Source: Leptoclinus maculatus
Taxonomy: Eukaryota > Chordata > Actinopteri > Perciformes > Stichaeidae
Direction: 5' to 3'
Assembly: GCA_032191485.1 (NCBI GenBank)
Contig: JAVDOI010000003.1
Location: 23,679,310 to 23,743,309 of the forward strand
Length of the DNA: 64,000 nt
This document shows, in pieces, positions 31,601 through 44,451 of this stretch. The notes under the pieces are model-generated. The model saw nothing but the letters and a program-made list of their open reading frames with translations, searched no databases and was not told the origin of the DNA. Numbering within the stretch: the stretch's first letter is position 1; each line of letters begins with the position of its first letter. The position numbers and the translations under genes were made by a program.

Positions 31601-32313
31601 CCAAAGATTGCATCTCAATCCATTTCACATTGATTGGTGTATGTAAAAGAAACGTACTTACTTACACTGAGATGTTGAGATGAATTCTATTAACCCTATT
31701 GTGTATAATCAGCTGATCACATTACAATGATGAAAATATGTGCTCAATGCTGCCACTGGTGGCCACACGTTGTATTGCAGCAATACTGACGTAGAAGGTC
31801 TATTTCTCTCCATTTTAAAACCAAAGTTAAGATGCTCTCATGTGTATTTTTAGATGAGGTTGAGAAACTATTCAATGGGATGAATACAGACTGACAGTTT
31901 GCACTTTCTACTTTATAAAACCGCTGTTTTGTTTGCACTCAGGATGAGCCAGAGTGCAATCTGACCTATGTGACTGTCAGCCATGCTAACCAACAGGCCC
32001 CTCTTTACATAAAGGTGAGTGACCTGATACACCTCTATTTATCCAGCTGTGGTTTCCTACAGAGCCCCGACCTCAACCCCATCCAGAGTATTACTGACGG
32101 AATTTTGTAATGAGACGTTTAACATATGGGTGTTGTTTTTCTGACTGTAAATATAGACGATTCTGTAATGGCGTGAATCACGTAAAACCTCCGTTTTGTG
32201 TCATCCAGATCAAAGAGGAGGAGGTGACGTATTCTACAATCAATACTCTGGTGAAGACAGAAGCAGACGATGATCCCAGCAGCCTCTACAGCTGTGTCAG
32301 CAAACCAAAATAA
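28672..32313 (+). CDS. Ig receptor B: signal, V and C Ig domains, TM, three-tyrosine tail
   Basis: A predicted type I receptor, 345 aa. Exons: 28672-28726 (signal, MDTKGLLVLILTFVLQLQ), 29870-30187 (V), 30267-30560 (C), 30685-30804 (TM), 31119-31192, 31943-32014, 32209-32313; all GT/AG and in phase. The V and C exons are nearly identical to V2/C2 of receptor A, with only a few replacements. TM: FIIVIVAVVGAVVVLVVMAA followed by KYRKR. Tail tyrosines: LTYVTV and VTYSTI fit the ITIM pattern, and SLYSCV fits its S-x-Y-x-x-V form, so phosphatase recruitment (SHP type) is expected. Intron 1 is interrupted by a hAT-type MITE at 29018-29651. Tail and TM differ from receptor A, so only the ectodomain was recently shared. 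No established family name can be assigned. Confidence 0.8.
29018..29651. mobile_element. Non-autonomous hAT-type DNA transposon (MITE), 634 bp
   Basis: The ends are CAGTGGTGGGCCGT on the left and the complement of CAGTGGCGGGCCGT on the right, one mismatch in 14. The element is flanked by a perfect 8 bp direct repeat, GTTCTGTG, at 29010-29017 and 29652-29659. An 8 bp target duplication and CAGTG-type termini are hallmarks of the hAT superfamily. No transposase frame is present. It lies in intron 1 of Ig receptor B. Confidence 0.88.
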
Positions 32314-32817
32314 ATCACAGGAACTGAAACTTTGCGTGATGACGAATTCATACATCCTGCTGCTTGTTGGTTACATTCAGTGTTCTATCACTTAGGATTT
32401 TAAAAAGACAAAAACTCATTAACCAGATTTGGCAGCCTGCTTGTTTTTATTGATATAAATATCGTCTTTGTAGGCGAGAAAACCGTTGTTTGTTTGTTTA
32501 TTGGCAAAAAGAAAAAAGCTGCCGAGCAATACGGTCCTTATTGTGTACATTATATCCAGATGTGTTAATATCCAAGTATGCTCTTGCTGCAGTAGTAGCA
32601 CTTTTTTGTGTGAGCATATTGTGGCATCAAAAGGTGGCCTTCAGCATTGTATGGGGGTGCACTGACTTACTGGTTTTTATGTTATTTTGCCAGTTGAGGC
32701 ATTTTTATTTTGTTGTAATTTTGTTTCATCGGCACCGCTATGATATCCAGTAAAGAGATTCAAATGGAAATCGTTCTCCATTGTGTGTGTTTAGCTTGTC
32801 AGAAGTAAAAGTGACTC

Positions 32818-33000
32818 ACTTCCTGGTAGAGTGCGCGCCCATGTAATAAAGCTGAGTCCTTATCGCAGCGGCCTGGGTTTGAGTCCGCCCCCTTTGTGCT
32901 TTGGTGATCCCCTCTCTGATTCTCACACCTTTCCAATCTTCAGCTATACTGCCAGATAAAGTAAAACCCCAAAAAATAATCTTAAAAAAACAAAAAACAC
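32818..33000 (+). mobile_element. tRNA-derived SINE
   Basis: It has a pol III A-box-like stretch (GGTAGAGTGCGCGCCC, from 32825) and a B box GGTTTGAGTCC at 32876-32886, then a pyrimidine-rich body and an A-rich tail ending near 33000. It lies downstream of receptor B. The order matches common fish tRNA SINEs. Confidence 0.75.
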
Positions 33001-33670
33001 ACCATTGTCTTGGTTAATCTTTGAAAATGTCAAGCTGACAAAAGACAAAAAGCGTCAATATGTTATGATGTTAAAGTAGTTATGATGAGGTAAGCACCTC
33101 CAGGTTTAATGCTGGTACTCTGTTGGAAAACTTCACACAAAGGTCAGATATCTTGAGGTCTTGTTTATTATTTTTGCTTCTCAAGTTGCATGAAAGCCGT
33201 TTTTGTAATAGTTTCAAGATGATTGTTCTCTGCAGGCGGACACAGTAAGCAGCCAATAAAGAATTTCCATTGCTGTGACTAGAGCAGCAATTCATCATAC
33301 GTTTTCTGAATTACATCACTGGTGTTTCAGTACTTTTTAAATCGTCAAGCCCTCCACCTCCTCATGTTCAGCACACAGTTCTGAGAAGGCTGACAGTATT
33401 TTTACAGTTGATTTTTGGCTCGATTGTTGAATATTAATCTTGAATGTCAATCTGCTGTCAAGTCAAATCATTTTCATGGCTCAGCGTTTTACCAACATTT
33501 TTAAGTGGCAGGATGGATGTAGAGAGAAGCATGTACTCTGTCTGATCTGCATGTATAACAAGTCTGTGACGAGGGAGTGACAATGTGCTCATTACATAAT
33601 TGATGTTGGACATATTCAATGCTGTTGCACCACACGGGATATAACGCTGTACAAATTAGAATCTGCTCTC

Positions 33671-35306
33671 TTGATTGCAACAGAGTTGAAGTAATGAAAG
33701 TAGGCCAAGCAGGCAGCTGCTCACATGCAGGGAACAGCACACAGTTTATGGGGTGAAGGGTTGCGGGTGAAGCCCACGCGTGGAGTCAGATCCAGTTCAT
33801 CCTCTGAGACTCCAGGTGGAGGAGTGAAACGAAAGTGTTGCATGAGGGTGGTGAAGAAGATGAAGAGCTCCATCCTGGCCAGGCTCTCTCCGAGACAAAC
33901 TCTGCGGCCTGTGTGAGAGAGAACGAATGAAAATGTTCATTTCACCTGCAAAACAATGTGAATATGAAGAAGAGACAGATTCATTTACAAACCTGCAGAA
34001 AAAGGCATGAAGGCGTCTCGCTTGACAAACTTCCCATCTTTGTCCAGGAAGTGAGCAGGATGAAAGCTGTGTGGCCTCTCCCACTCACTCTCATCATACA
34101 GGACAGATGTCAAGAGAGGAAATACTGCGGTTCCCTGTGGACAATACATGCATTGAAAAGTGTTCAATATTTTAAGCAATAGTATTCTTTTCAAACTACA
34201 AAAGCACAGAAATTAATTATTAAATTCAGAATTATTGTCTTAGTTTGTATCTCGAACATGCAGCTGTGTATGGAGGACCAAACGGGCCGTGTGAGAAAAA
34301 GAAGTTAGAAGAGATTAAATAAATAGAAACGCATTTAAAAGTAGAAGGAGTATTCAGCACCACCAGTGGGCCGGACACTGCAAAATCTGCAAAATCTCTG
34401 CAAAATTAGGTGTCACTGCAATTGATTACAAAACAAATAAGAAATACATTTGGATACAAATAGATACACATAAGAAAGGAAAATGGCACATAAATACATA
34501 AAATATTAAAATAAAGTATTTTAGCAGCTTAGGTTTATATTATTATTTCATTATGTCATAATATTTATTGACAGGTTGGGTCCTGCATACTACGCGTTTC
34601 CTTCAGTCTGACCTTCTTAATGAAGTGACCCTGGAAAGTGACGTCTTGGCTCGTTTTGTGAGGAAGTGCCATGGGGACGATGTTGCCCAGTCTCTGTGTC
34701 TCATGGACGACGGCGTCGGTGAAGGGCAGGTTCTTCCTGTCTTCAACCTGCACTTGACGACTTCCTATCACCCTGCTCAGCTCCTCCTGGACCTGGTCTG
34801 GAAGATGAAAAAGTTTTAGTTTTTATGAAGGTTCATTTTTTGTTGATTTGTTGAATGAAAATTGTGGGGAACTTTATCTCTTTGCCTTGTATTTTTGGAT
34901 TCTTGGCCATAAACAGAAATCCCCATCTCAGTGTGGTTGCTGTTGTGTCAGTGCCAGCATTAAAGAGATTGAGAACGGTCTGCATAAGGTTGTCATTGTG
35001 GAAATGACTGTTGGTATTCCCAGATTCCTGCAGGTAATGAATCGGTGCAGTTATTCAAACAAATATGATTCAAAACTTTGATACGTGATGATACATTTCC
35101 CAACCTCCAGATTTTGCTGTTGGACTAGAAATGCGTCCACAAAGCCTCTGCACATTTGTGGGTTGAGGGTCTCCTTCAGACGACTGAACAGCTGTAAGTT
35201 CTGTTTCATGTTGGCAGCAGTCAACATCTGGATTTCCTGCTTGTCAGCAATCCATCTACCGATCCATGGGAACAGGTTATACAACTGTTGAAAAAAAATA
35301 TATTTG

Positions 35307-35344
<38 letters not shown>

Positions 35345-38300
35345 CAGTATGTAATATTATTTCTTCAATTTAGTTCAGCTGTATTATTTACAGTAAATTC
35401 ACAATAATACAGGTCTAAGCTTAATAAAAATGAAATGGCACCTGTACTGACGGGGAGCCCGCAAGTTGAATGTTTCTGTATGTTCGATCTACCAGGGATG
35501 TAAACTCTGGATCATCATATTCAAATCTGTTGCCATACACAATGGAGCAGATAATATTTGAGACTGCGCAGTTCACTGGTTGTGTTGTATCAAAAGCTTC
35601 TCCTGTAAAAAAGTGGAAAAAAATCAATATCACGAGGATTGACGAAATGTTATGTCATGCTGTTGGTTGTAATAAGACATTTACCTTTATATTTCTTAAA
35701 CACTTCAATGAGTTGTTCACATTCCTCAATGATTTTGTCCTCACATGCCCTCTTGCCCATCCCAAAGTCTCTCAGGTTCGTCAAAGCAAAGCGTCTCATG
35801 TCTTTCCACGAATCACCATTGGACCATATAACCCCTGAGAAAAAGTAGTTCAGCAAAATATGGTAACAAATTAGCGTATTGTGGGCAAAGGCTGTAAATA
35901 TGAAAGTATTTGGGAAAAGCTTTCTTTACCATGTCCTTTATTAGAGTCATGTGTAATTTGCATTGGAAGTCTGTCTCCAAACTCATCAGCATGATTGACG
36001 AGTGCCTCCTTCACCGTCTTGTATCCAGCCAGGACCACCACTTTTTGGGGTCCCATATAGAAGGTGAACACAGATCCATATGTCTTGGAAAGCTAAGAAC
36101 AACAGCATTATGTCATGGCATTTTCTGATATAAGACACACACATGGAAAACAGGATGAAAGAGTTGACTAAGAAGCAGAAACAACAAACTACCCGATGAA
36201 GAAGCTACTCTTACCTTCAGTAGTGTGTTGTAGGGTCTCTTGAGGTCAAGCTGCAGCAGGTTCCCGAGTAAGGGAAGTGGTTTTGGTCCTGGAGGTTCCT
36301 TCCTGTCCCCCTGGGAGCTGAAGCTGAAAGAGGAGACAAGGTAGACGAGTAGTAGGACCACCAGAGCCCCCAACAGGGAGGCAGAGCTGGAGGATTGGAG
36401 AAACAGATCTAACATCCCCATGACTTTAAAAGAAAAGGTATCCTTGCCAGTGTACTGACAAAATAAGTTTCCTGTCCTGCTGCCTTTGCCCCTGTGAGTG
36501 TTTGGGTAATGAGATATGCCTTTTGTAGCTGCCAGTGAGAGAAATGGCCCAGCCTAAGGGTGGGGCTAATATGGATAAGTTCACCCCCACCAATTTGATT
36601 GTTTGATTGTTCTTTGAGTTTAATTAAAAGCCATATCTTCAGGTTGCCAAGTGCCAAAGTCTGTACAGAGTTTGAAGGGACAAGCGGGTTAACGTTTGAC
36701 TGGACACGATCCAGTCTGTTGCTTTTGGATTCAGGCTCTTATCAAGACTTATTTTTTCGTGCATTGCTCATTGTTAACACTCCGATTAACAACTTTGGAT
36801 ATAAGACTGGAATTGGAGATGAGAAACAACGTTTAAGACAGGATTGTTTCACAAGTATCTGGTTTACAAGCTGTTGGAACAATTCACTCTTGAGACCGGT
36901 TGAAAAATCATTAATCACAGGACATTTATTCTTGCAAGAAGGAGACAGAGTTGATTGTACTTTCAATGGAGTACACGGACCAAGGCTGCTCGGAGTTCTG
37001 ACTCTGAGCTTCTGATATTCATACTGAGTAAACAACATGCAATGTGCTGGCACAGGATTGGTTTACAATGAGGTCTTCATCACAAAAGGTGACACACACA
37101 CACACAAAATGGCGTCCACGCCATGTAGTCTGAGAAGAGTGTCTGCAACTTCTGGCACAAAGGTCACTTTGCTCTGCTTCTATCTCCACACTTCTACAGT
37201 TCTTATTATCATTCAAATTCAAGACATTCTGCTCTCTCAGCAGACTAAACATATGTAGAACCTAATGTCAGAGTAAGTTCACGCACACACATTCACATGA
37301 GGACACCAGACTTTGTAAGCACACATATTATAATTAGTCATTTAGATTGTTTGACCCCAACACAAGCTATGTTTGAATAGCACTATCGGTGGTTCAAGGA
37401 CACAGGGTGTCGTATGCTGTACAGAGTTACACACCAACCTTCTCTTCCTCAACCTATGAAGGGCTGAACTTCTCAAGAAATGAATTCATAATTATGCCTC
37501 GCTGCATCGTATATTTATGTTAGGCCTATATCATTGGATTATAATTATATTTATGCATCAATGTGTTAATCATTTTAATGTTGCTTGTAATTGTTTTAAA
37601 TACTTTATATACTTTATAATTAGATTATATACTACTTAATGTAATTGATTTATATTTTGTATTAAGAATCTGAATCTGCAAAGTAGCCCAACGAGCAACT
37701 AATATTTTTAAATAAATGTAGTAAAGATGTAATGGACTAGAAGTAGAAAGTTACATGAAATGGAAATCCATTAATGTTTTCATCATGGAGCTCATTTTAA
37801 CAATATCTATATACTTCCAGGTAGCTAAATATAATAATGCAAAATAATACATTTCTGCAGCTCAAAGTAATTAGTTACTGCATCTATCTATAGCATGAAA
37901 TAGTACCTTCAAATTGTACAGTACAGTACTTGTAGTAGCCTAAATGCACTGAGATACATTCCACCACTGATAAAGAGCACAATATTGTATAAAAGAGCAC
38001 AATATTCTTTATAGATCCAGCCTCTTAATTTTGCTCTCAAAGTGCACCAGATTGATGCAACAATTTAAAAGACATTTCTTCTGGGGGAGCATACACCGGG
38101 AAAAATCCTGTGGGAAACACTGATGCTGGCTCCCAAAATTGGCACTCAATCATGAAACCTTTGCGAACCCCTGCTTTAGAGTAAGAAGGACATTGTATGG
38201 TTACATTTGCTATTATGAGTGATAACATGATCAGCAGCGTTCTGTATCAAACAAAGGTATTCCAGCAGGACTAATAGGCAGATAATAAATACTTTCATAA

Positions 38301-39136
38301 TCTGATATTGTGCTTTTTAGCTGATAGAAAGCCGAATTGGTAACACTGCAAACAACAAAGGTTCGACCTATTGACTCACTTACAGTGATAAGAAAACAGT
38401 GGCGTGATTCATTGTATATTCTGCTCACTCGTGAAGTGTTTCAGTTTGATTGATGCTGGGACTTTCTCTGTGGAGTCTGCATGTTCTCACTTTTGCCTGT
38501 ACGCTCCTTTCCCAAAACCCCCACCAACCTCATGGATGTGTTGGCGTGTTGGCCTCGAAAGGACGTCCTCTACACAATTATGCATATTTGATTCTTACAC
38601 CTAAGTGCACCTAATGACTGAGGGATAATGAAGCAAAAGGTAATAAATAAAGGAGAAACATAAATCCTGACTTTAATGCAATTCAAAAGCACCGCAAACA
38701 AAAGTGTGCAAAATTAAATTTTCTGCAACAGTTTCAACAAAAACCGATGACGCAATGGAAAGCTTTCAGCAGCAGTTTCCTACAGATATGACAGAAACTA
38801 GATCAAGGAGTTACCTCATACCTTGACTCTGACCTGAAGTGACCCTGCTCATATGTATCCTTTAACTAGATATTGTAAACCCTGGTAAATGATAAACTGT
38901 ACCGGATCAAAAGTACAGCTTACCTCGGATGATTTAACATCACACTATTGGCAAAGATCATCATGAAATAAGTTTCATATGAGGTTTCAACTTTGTCCTC
39001 TGTCACCTTTCCTGCATTATCTTTGATGCTCCTTGTATCACAAAACCCAGTAAATAAGTTTTACAAATTAACTCTGCTGACATTTTTGTACACAACTTTT
39101 AAAGAGTTTGTCAAGGAAAAGCCAGTCATGCCTTTT
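33671..39136. repeat. Segmental duplication, copy 1 (CYP2K gene a and 5' flank)
   Basis: Aligned by eye with 40972-46437 at high identity, covering the whole CYP2K gene and about 2.7 kb upstream of it. Copy 1 contains 37416-38139 (about 724 bases), which copy 2 lacks; copy 2 has an extra insertion of about 730 bases in intron 5. Confidence 0.85.
33721..36421 (-). CDS. CYP2K-type cytochrome P450, gene a (complete, 9 exons, 505 aa)
   Basis: A microsomal heme-thiolate monooxygenase of fish subfamily CYP2K, expected to oxidise fatty acids and xenobiotics with NADPH-P450 reductase. Exons (high to low): 36421-36215, 36092-35930, 35834-35685, 35602-35442, 35284-35105, 35027-34886, 34797-34613, 34134-33993, 33908-33721. 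The 163/150/161/142/142/188 lengths fit the CYP2 plan. N-terminal ER anchor (LLGALVVLLLVYLVSS) and proline hinge PPGPKPLPLLGN; I-helix AGTDTT in exon 6; K-helix ETQR in exon 7; ERPHSFHPAHF in exon 8; heme loop FSAGRRVCLGE over exons 8-9 with the ligand Cys. Intron 6 starts with GC rather than GT. Oddity: Asn precedes AGTDTT where gene b and most relatives have Ala. Flanking DNA is duplicated with gene b. Confidence 0.92.
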
Positions 39137-40971
39137 TCCTCCTGTCTAGGATTTGACATGAGGGCATATGGGAGTTTTACAATGAATGTAATAAGCACCT
39201 TCTTGTTTTTCCTTTTTAAAATGCTCATGGTGAAAACTGTCATTCTGTCTCAATGGTGGGAAATGAAAGAAATTGTTGAGTGTCATCAGCATAGCAGCGG
39301 TAGGTTAGCCATACAATGTATTGTCATGGAAAGAATCTCTGTGTCCAGCATTGCATCTGGGCTTCTCGTCATCCAGCAGAATTGCGATATTTCTACTGGT
39401 TTCATTAAACTGGTTCAGTTTGTAGTCGAGGGTGACGTAGTTGTGTTGACTGTCTGCACCTGCAAATCTGCAGCTACAGCGACAACAACTTTGCTGAAAT
39501 GAAGGACTCCAGTTATTCCTGGGTCTTGTTTATGAGTGAGGATCAGATGCAGAGAGAGAGTCTGACACATGGATTGGTGCAGCATTTTTAATTTTGATGT
39601 GTTTATTTTTATTGTTAGGAAAAGTGCATTACATTTTATTATATTCACATATATGTACACGTTTCTTCAGTGATCCCTTAAATGTGGTAATCAAACACAA
39701 AGATATGTTGTGTCTTGCTGAGCTTGTTTTCAAGCAACCTGATTTTTGTATGTTTTTTATCTGCAGTTAGAAAAGCATGTGTGCTGATAGCAATACATCT
39801 GCAATAAGCTAATTTTTCGCCAAATGGCTCTACATCTGCAGTCTGCACCACAAGTTACAGTATATTTTTCAGCTTCCATCCAACAATCCTGAAATGCTTT
39901 TTTACAATGATGTGCTCTACAAATACAGTTGTTTGAGGAAGATGTTTTCAAAAGCAACATATAACAGATATCACAGAGGGAATTACGACCCGTTTAACTT
40001 TGTGACACTAGCTCTTTGACGGTTTGTAATGACTTTGGAATAATTCAAACTCTATATGCGATATAGCTCATCAATAATCTCCAATTGGTATCAGCCAATA
40101 GAACGTGAACGGGACATCTCTATTTGAGGGTCCCCAGGGAACTGACCTGCACTGGGCAGGTATGAACACTCTTATTCAAATAGCTGGAGCCGATCCCAGC
40201 TGACATTGGCGATGACAGAGCGGGTCGGTCACCGGTCCTAGGATTTTAGAAATTCTGCCTAAAAGTCCGAAGAACAAATCCCTGCTGTCATACGGACGAT
40301 TTGTTTGCCGACTAAACATCTGTAGAACCTAATGTCAGAGTAAGTTCACACACACACATTCACATGAGGACACCAGACTTTGTAAGCACACATATTATAA
40401 TTAGTCATTTAGATTGTTTGACCCCAACACAAGCTATGTTTGAATAGCACTATCGATGGTTCAAGGACACAGGGTGTCGTATGCTGTACAGAGTTACACA
40501 AAATGGATTTTGTGTAACCAACCTTCTCTTCCTCAACCTATGAAGGGCTGAACTTGTCAAGAAATTAATTCATAATTATGTCACCGGTCCTAGGATTTTA
40601 GAAATTCTGCCTAAAAGTCCGAAGAACAAATCCCTGCTGTCATACGGACGATTTGTTTGCCGCTTGACTTGCCGAGAGAGTGCAGTCACCGGTCCTAAGA
40701 AAAGAGAAATTCAACCTAAAAGTCAGAAGGACACACCAAGTACCCCTGAGCGATCTCAAGTAAGAGACTTTTGTCTGGGCAGAGATAGGTCATAGTGTGT
40801 TTGTAACCTTGTTTGTTTTGTTTTAAGTTAACTGTACTATTTACTGTGTTATTGTGTATTTTACGGACCGCCGAGTCCCTTTCAGTGTTGTGTAACAAAC
40901 ATGCTGCTGTGCTTTGTTGTGTTTAGATCTGCCACCACTAGTAAAGTCAGTAAACTCTACTTTATTCGTGA
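39137..40971. repeat. Spacer between the CYP2K duplicates, built from nested repeats
   Basis: 40318-40580 is a further copy of about 37246-37503 from the CYP2K 5' flank. A block of about 80 bases starting CACCGGTCCTAGGATTTTAG occurs at 40231 and again at 40582, with a decayed third start near 40687. The run from about 40060 to 40965, with a GTCCCCAGGGAACTGACC stretch and an end at ACTCTACTTTATTCG, might be a nested retroelement LTR, but I saw no clear terminal repeats or coding part. 39137-40060 shows nothing recognisable. Confidence 0.5.
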
Positions 40972-41021
40972 TTGATTGCAACAGAGTTGAAGTAATGAAA
41001 GTAGGCCAAGCAGGCAGCTGC

Positions 41022-44000
41022 TTACATGCAGGGAACAGCACACAGTTTATGGGGTGAAGGGTTGCGGGTGAAGCCCACGCGTGGAGTCAGATCCAGTTCA
41101 TCCTCTGAGACTCCAGGTGGAGGAGTGAAACGAAAGTGTTGCATGAGGGTGGTGAAGAAGATGAAGAGCTCCATCCTGGCCAGGCTCTCTCCGAGACAAA
41201 CTCTGCGGCCTGTGTGAGAGAGAACGAATGAAAATGTTCATTTCACCTGCAAAACAATGTGAATATGAAGAAGAGACAGATTCATTTACAAACCTGCAGA
41301 AAAAGGCATGAAGGCGTCTCGCTTGACAAACTTCCCATCTTTGTCCAGGAAGTGAGCAGGATGAAAGCTGTGTGGCCTCTCCCACTCACTCTCATCATAC
41401 AGGACAGATGTCAAGAGAGGAAATACTGCGGTTCCCTGTGGACAATACATGCATTGAAAAGTGTTCAATATTTTAAGCAATTGTATTCTTTTCAAACTAC
41501 AAAAGCACAGAAATGAATTATTAAATTCAGAATTATTGTCTTAGTTTGTATCTCGAACATGCAGCTGTGTATGGAGGACCAAACGGGACGTGTGAGAAAA
41601 AGAAGTTAGAAGAGATTAAATAAATAAAAACGCATTTAAAAGTAGAAGGAGTATTCAGCACCACCAGTGGGCCGGACACTGCAAAATCTGCAAAATCTCT
41701 GCAAAATTAGGTGTCACTGCAATTGATTACAAAACAATTAAGAAATAGATTTGGATACAAATAGATACACATAAGGAAGGAAAATGGCACATAAATACAT
41801 AAAATATTAAAATAAAGTATTTTAGCAGCTTAGGTTTATATTATTATTTCATTATGTCATAATATTTATTGACAGGTTGGGTCCTGCATACTACGCCTTT
41901 CCTTCAGTCTGACCTTCTTAATGAAGTGACCCTGGAAAGTGACGTCTTGGCTCGTTTTGTGAGGAAGTGCCATGGGGACGATGTTGCCCAGTCTCTGTGT
42001 CTCATGGACGACGGCGTCGGTGAAGGGCAGGTTCTTCCTGTCTTCAACCTGCACTTGACGACTTCCTATCACCCTGCTCAGCTCCTCCTGGACCTGGTCT
42101 GGAAGATGAAAAAGTTTTAGTTTTTATGAAGGTTCATTTTTTGTTGATTTGTTGTATGAAAATTGTGGGGAACTTTATCTCTTTGCCTTGTATTTTGGGA
42201 TTCTTGGCCATAAACAGAAATCCCCATCTCAGTGTGGTTGCGGTTGTGTCAGTGCCAGCAGCAAAGAGATTGAGAACGGTCTGCATAAGGTTGTCATTGT
42301 GGAAATGACTGTTGGTATTCCCAGATTCCTGCAGGTAATGAATCGGTGCAGTTATTCAAACAAATATGATTCAAAACTTTGATACGTTACATTATTCACG
42401 GACTGAAGGATCTTTTGTTTTTGTTTTTCAAAGATAAAAAGTTGCTTATATTTTAGCTTAATCTTCTGCTAACCACCTCAGCCACCATGGCTGCAAGGCT
42501 AAAAATATTAGAGAGATGTACAAAAATATTGCTAATGAACAAAGATGAAAAGATTGCCCTCTGTAGGGATTATTTTCTGCAAACAGTGTAGCATCAAAGC
42601 ATGGTGGAAATAGCATGCTAATTAGCAGACTATTTGGCTAGCTTACTAATAATAGAACATGATTCACACAAAGTTGTCACTTATCTGGCAATAGCAGTGT
42701 GCTTTCTGACAAAAGTGTCCAGATGAAGCATTAAATTGTTACATTTTACTTATTTAGCTAATTAGCTAGCTACCTTGCTAGTTCCACCACGTTTTCATGC
42801 TACACTGGTTGCCAAAAAAACTACTTTGCCGGAAGGGGAGGAGGCGGGAGCTCCGGAGACTAGCTAATTAATTAGTGAAGTCTGGAGATGGACACGCCAG
42901 CTAGCTAACTAGCCAGCCGTCCTTTTCAGAGCTTCCGTCTACTCTCCTCTCGGTGAAACTTGCTAGCCAGCATTAACAGAAATGGAGTGTATGTACAGTC
43001 TATTTTTACATATAATATCCTTTTTTGGTCAATCAAAAATCTACTGTCTACTTCAGTTCAAACATCCTTTGTTAAAGCTACATCTTAATAGCAATGGCCA
43101 TAATAGCAATTTTGATAGGTGATGATACATTTCCCAACCTCCAGATTTTGCTGTTGGACTAGAAATGCATCCACAAAGCCTCTGCACATTTGTGGGTTGA
43201 GGGTCTCCTTCAGACGACTGAACAGCTGTAAGTTCTGTTTCATGTTGGCGGCAGTCAACATCTGGATTTCCTGCTTGACAGCAATCCATCTACCGATCCA
43301 TGGGAACAGGTTATACAACTGTTGAAAAAAAAAACATTTGTATATACAGTATATATATATATATATATATAAAAACAGTATGTAATATTATTTCTTCAAT
43401 TTAGTTCAGCTGTATTATTTATAGTAAATTCACAATAATACAGGTCTAAGCTTAATAAAAATGAAATGGCACCTGTACTGACGGGGAGCCCATAAGTTGA
43501 ATGTTTCTGTATGTTCGATCTACCAGGGATGTAAACTCTGGATCATCATATTCAAATCTGTTGCCATACACAATGGAGCAGATAATATTTGAGACTGCGC
43601 AGTTCACTGGTTGTGTTGTATCAAAAGCTTCTCCTGTAAAAAGTGGAAAAAAATCAATATCACGAGGATTGACGAAATGTTATGTCATGCTGTTGGTTGT
43701 AATAAGACATTTACCTTTATATTTCTTAAACACTTCAATGAGTTGTTCACATTCCTCAATGATTTTGTCCTCACATGCCCTCTTGCCCATCCCAAAGTCT
43801 CTCAGGTTCGTCAAAGCAAAGCGTCTCATGTCTTTCCACGAATCACCATTGGAAAATAAAACCCCTGAGAAAAATTTGTTCAGCAAAATATGGTAACAAA
43901 TTAGTGCATTGTGGGCAAAGGCTGTAAATATGAAAGTATTTGGGAAAAGCTTTCTTTACCATGTCCTTTATTAGAGTCATGTATAATTTGAATTGGAAGT

Positions 44001-44451
44001 CTGTCTCCAAACTCATCAGCATGATTGACGAGTGCCTCCTTCACCGTCTTGTATCCAGCCAGGACCACCACTTTTTGGGATCCCATATAGACGGTGAACA
44101 CAGATCCATATGTCTTGGAAAGCTAAGAACAACAGCATTATGTCATGGCATTTTCTGATATAAGACACACACATGGAAAACAGGATGAAAGAGTTGACTA
44201 AGAAGCAGAAACAACAAACTACCCGATGAAGAAGCTACTCTTACCTTCAGTAGTGTGTTGTAGGGTCTCTTGAGGTCAAGCTGCAGCAGGTTCCCGAGTA
44301 AGGGAAGTGGTTTTGGTCCTGGAGGTTCCTTCCTGTCCCCCTGGGAGCTGAAGCTGAAAGAGGAGACAAGGTAGACGAGTAGTAGGACCACCAGAGCCCC
44401 CAACAGGGAGGCAGAGCTGGAGGACTGGAGAAACAGATCTAACATCCCCAT
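41022..44451 (-). CDS. CYP2K-type cytochrome P450, gene b (complete, 9 exons, 505 aa)
   Basis: Tandem paralogue of gene a with the same membrane P450 role expected. Exons (high to low): 44451-44245, 44122-43960, 43864-43715, 43633-43473, 43318-43139, 42328-42187, 42098-41914, 41435-41294, 41209-41022; all phases agree. The stop is TAA here and TGA in gene a. The I-helix reads FAAGTDTT with the usual Ala; K-helix ETQR, ERPHSF and FSAGRRVCLGE are intact. The intron 6 donor is GC as in gene a, so it predates the duplication. Replacements from gene a cluster in exon 2 (VYMGSQK for FYMGPQK, IQIIHDS for MQITHDS) and at the start of exon 3 (GVLFSN for GVIWSN), where the B-C region helps form the substrate pocket. 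Intron 5 carries an insertion of about 730 bases. Confidence 0.92.
42386..43118. mobile_element. Insertion of about 730 bases in intron 5 of CYP2K gene b
   Basis: Absent from the same place in gene a, where TTTGATACGTGATGATAC is continuous. The insert holds no open frame that I recognise and no clear terminal inverted repeat. Similar words on both flanks (TTTGATA near 42377 and 43111) may be a target duplication. It probably inserted after the segmental duplication. Confidence 0.5.

Noticed and set aside
32825..32900. A possible tRNA gene, from A- and B-box-like motifs
   Set aside because: There is no cloverleaf with paired acceptor stem, and the body and A-rich tail are those of a SINE.
33725..36128. 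Plus-strand open frames over the CYP2K genes
   Set aside because: They are antisense shadows; the minus strand gives all nine P450 exons with motifs and phases.
36599..37258. Open frames on both strands upstream of CYP2K gene a, repeated at 44565-45278
   Set aside because: They are preserved only because the whole 5' flank was duplicated recently; there is no splice structure or family motif.
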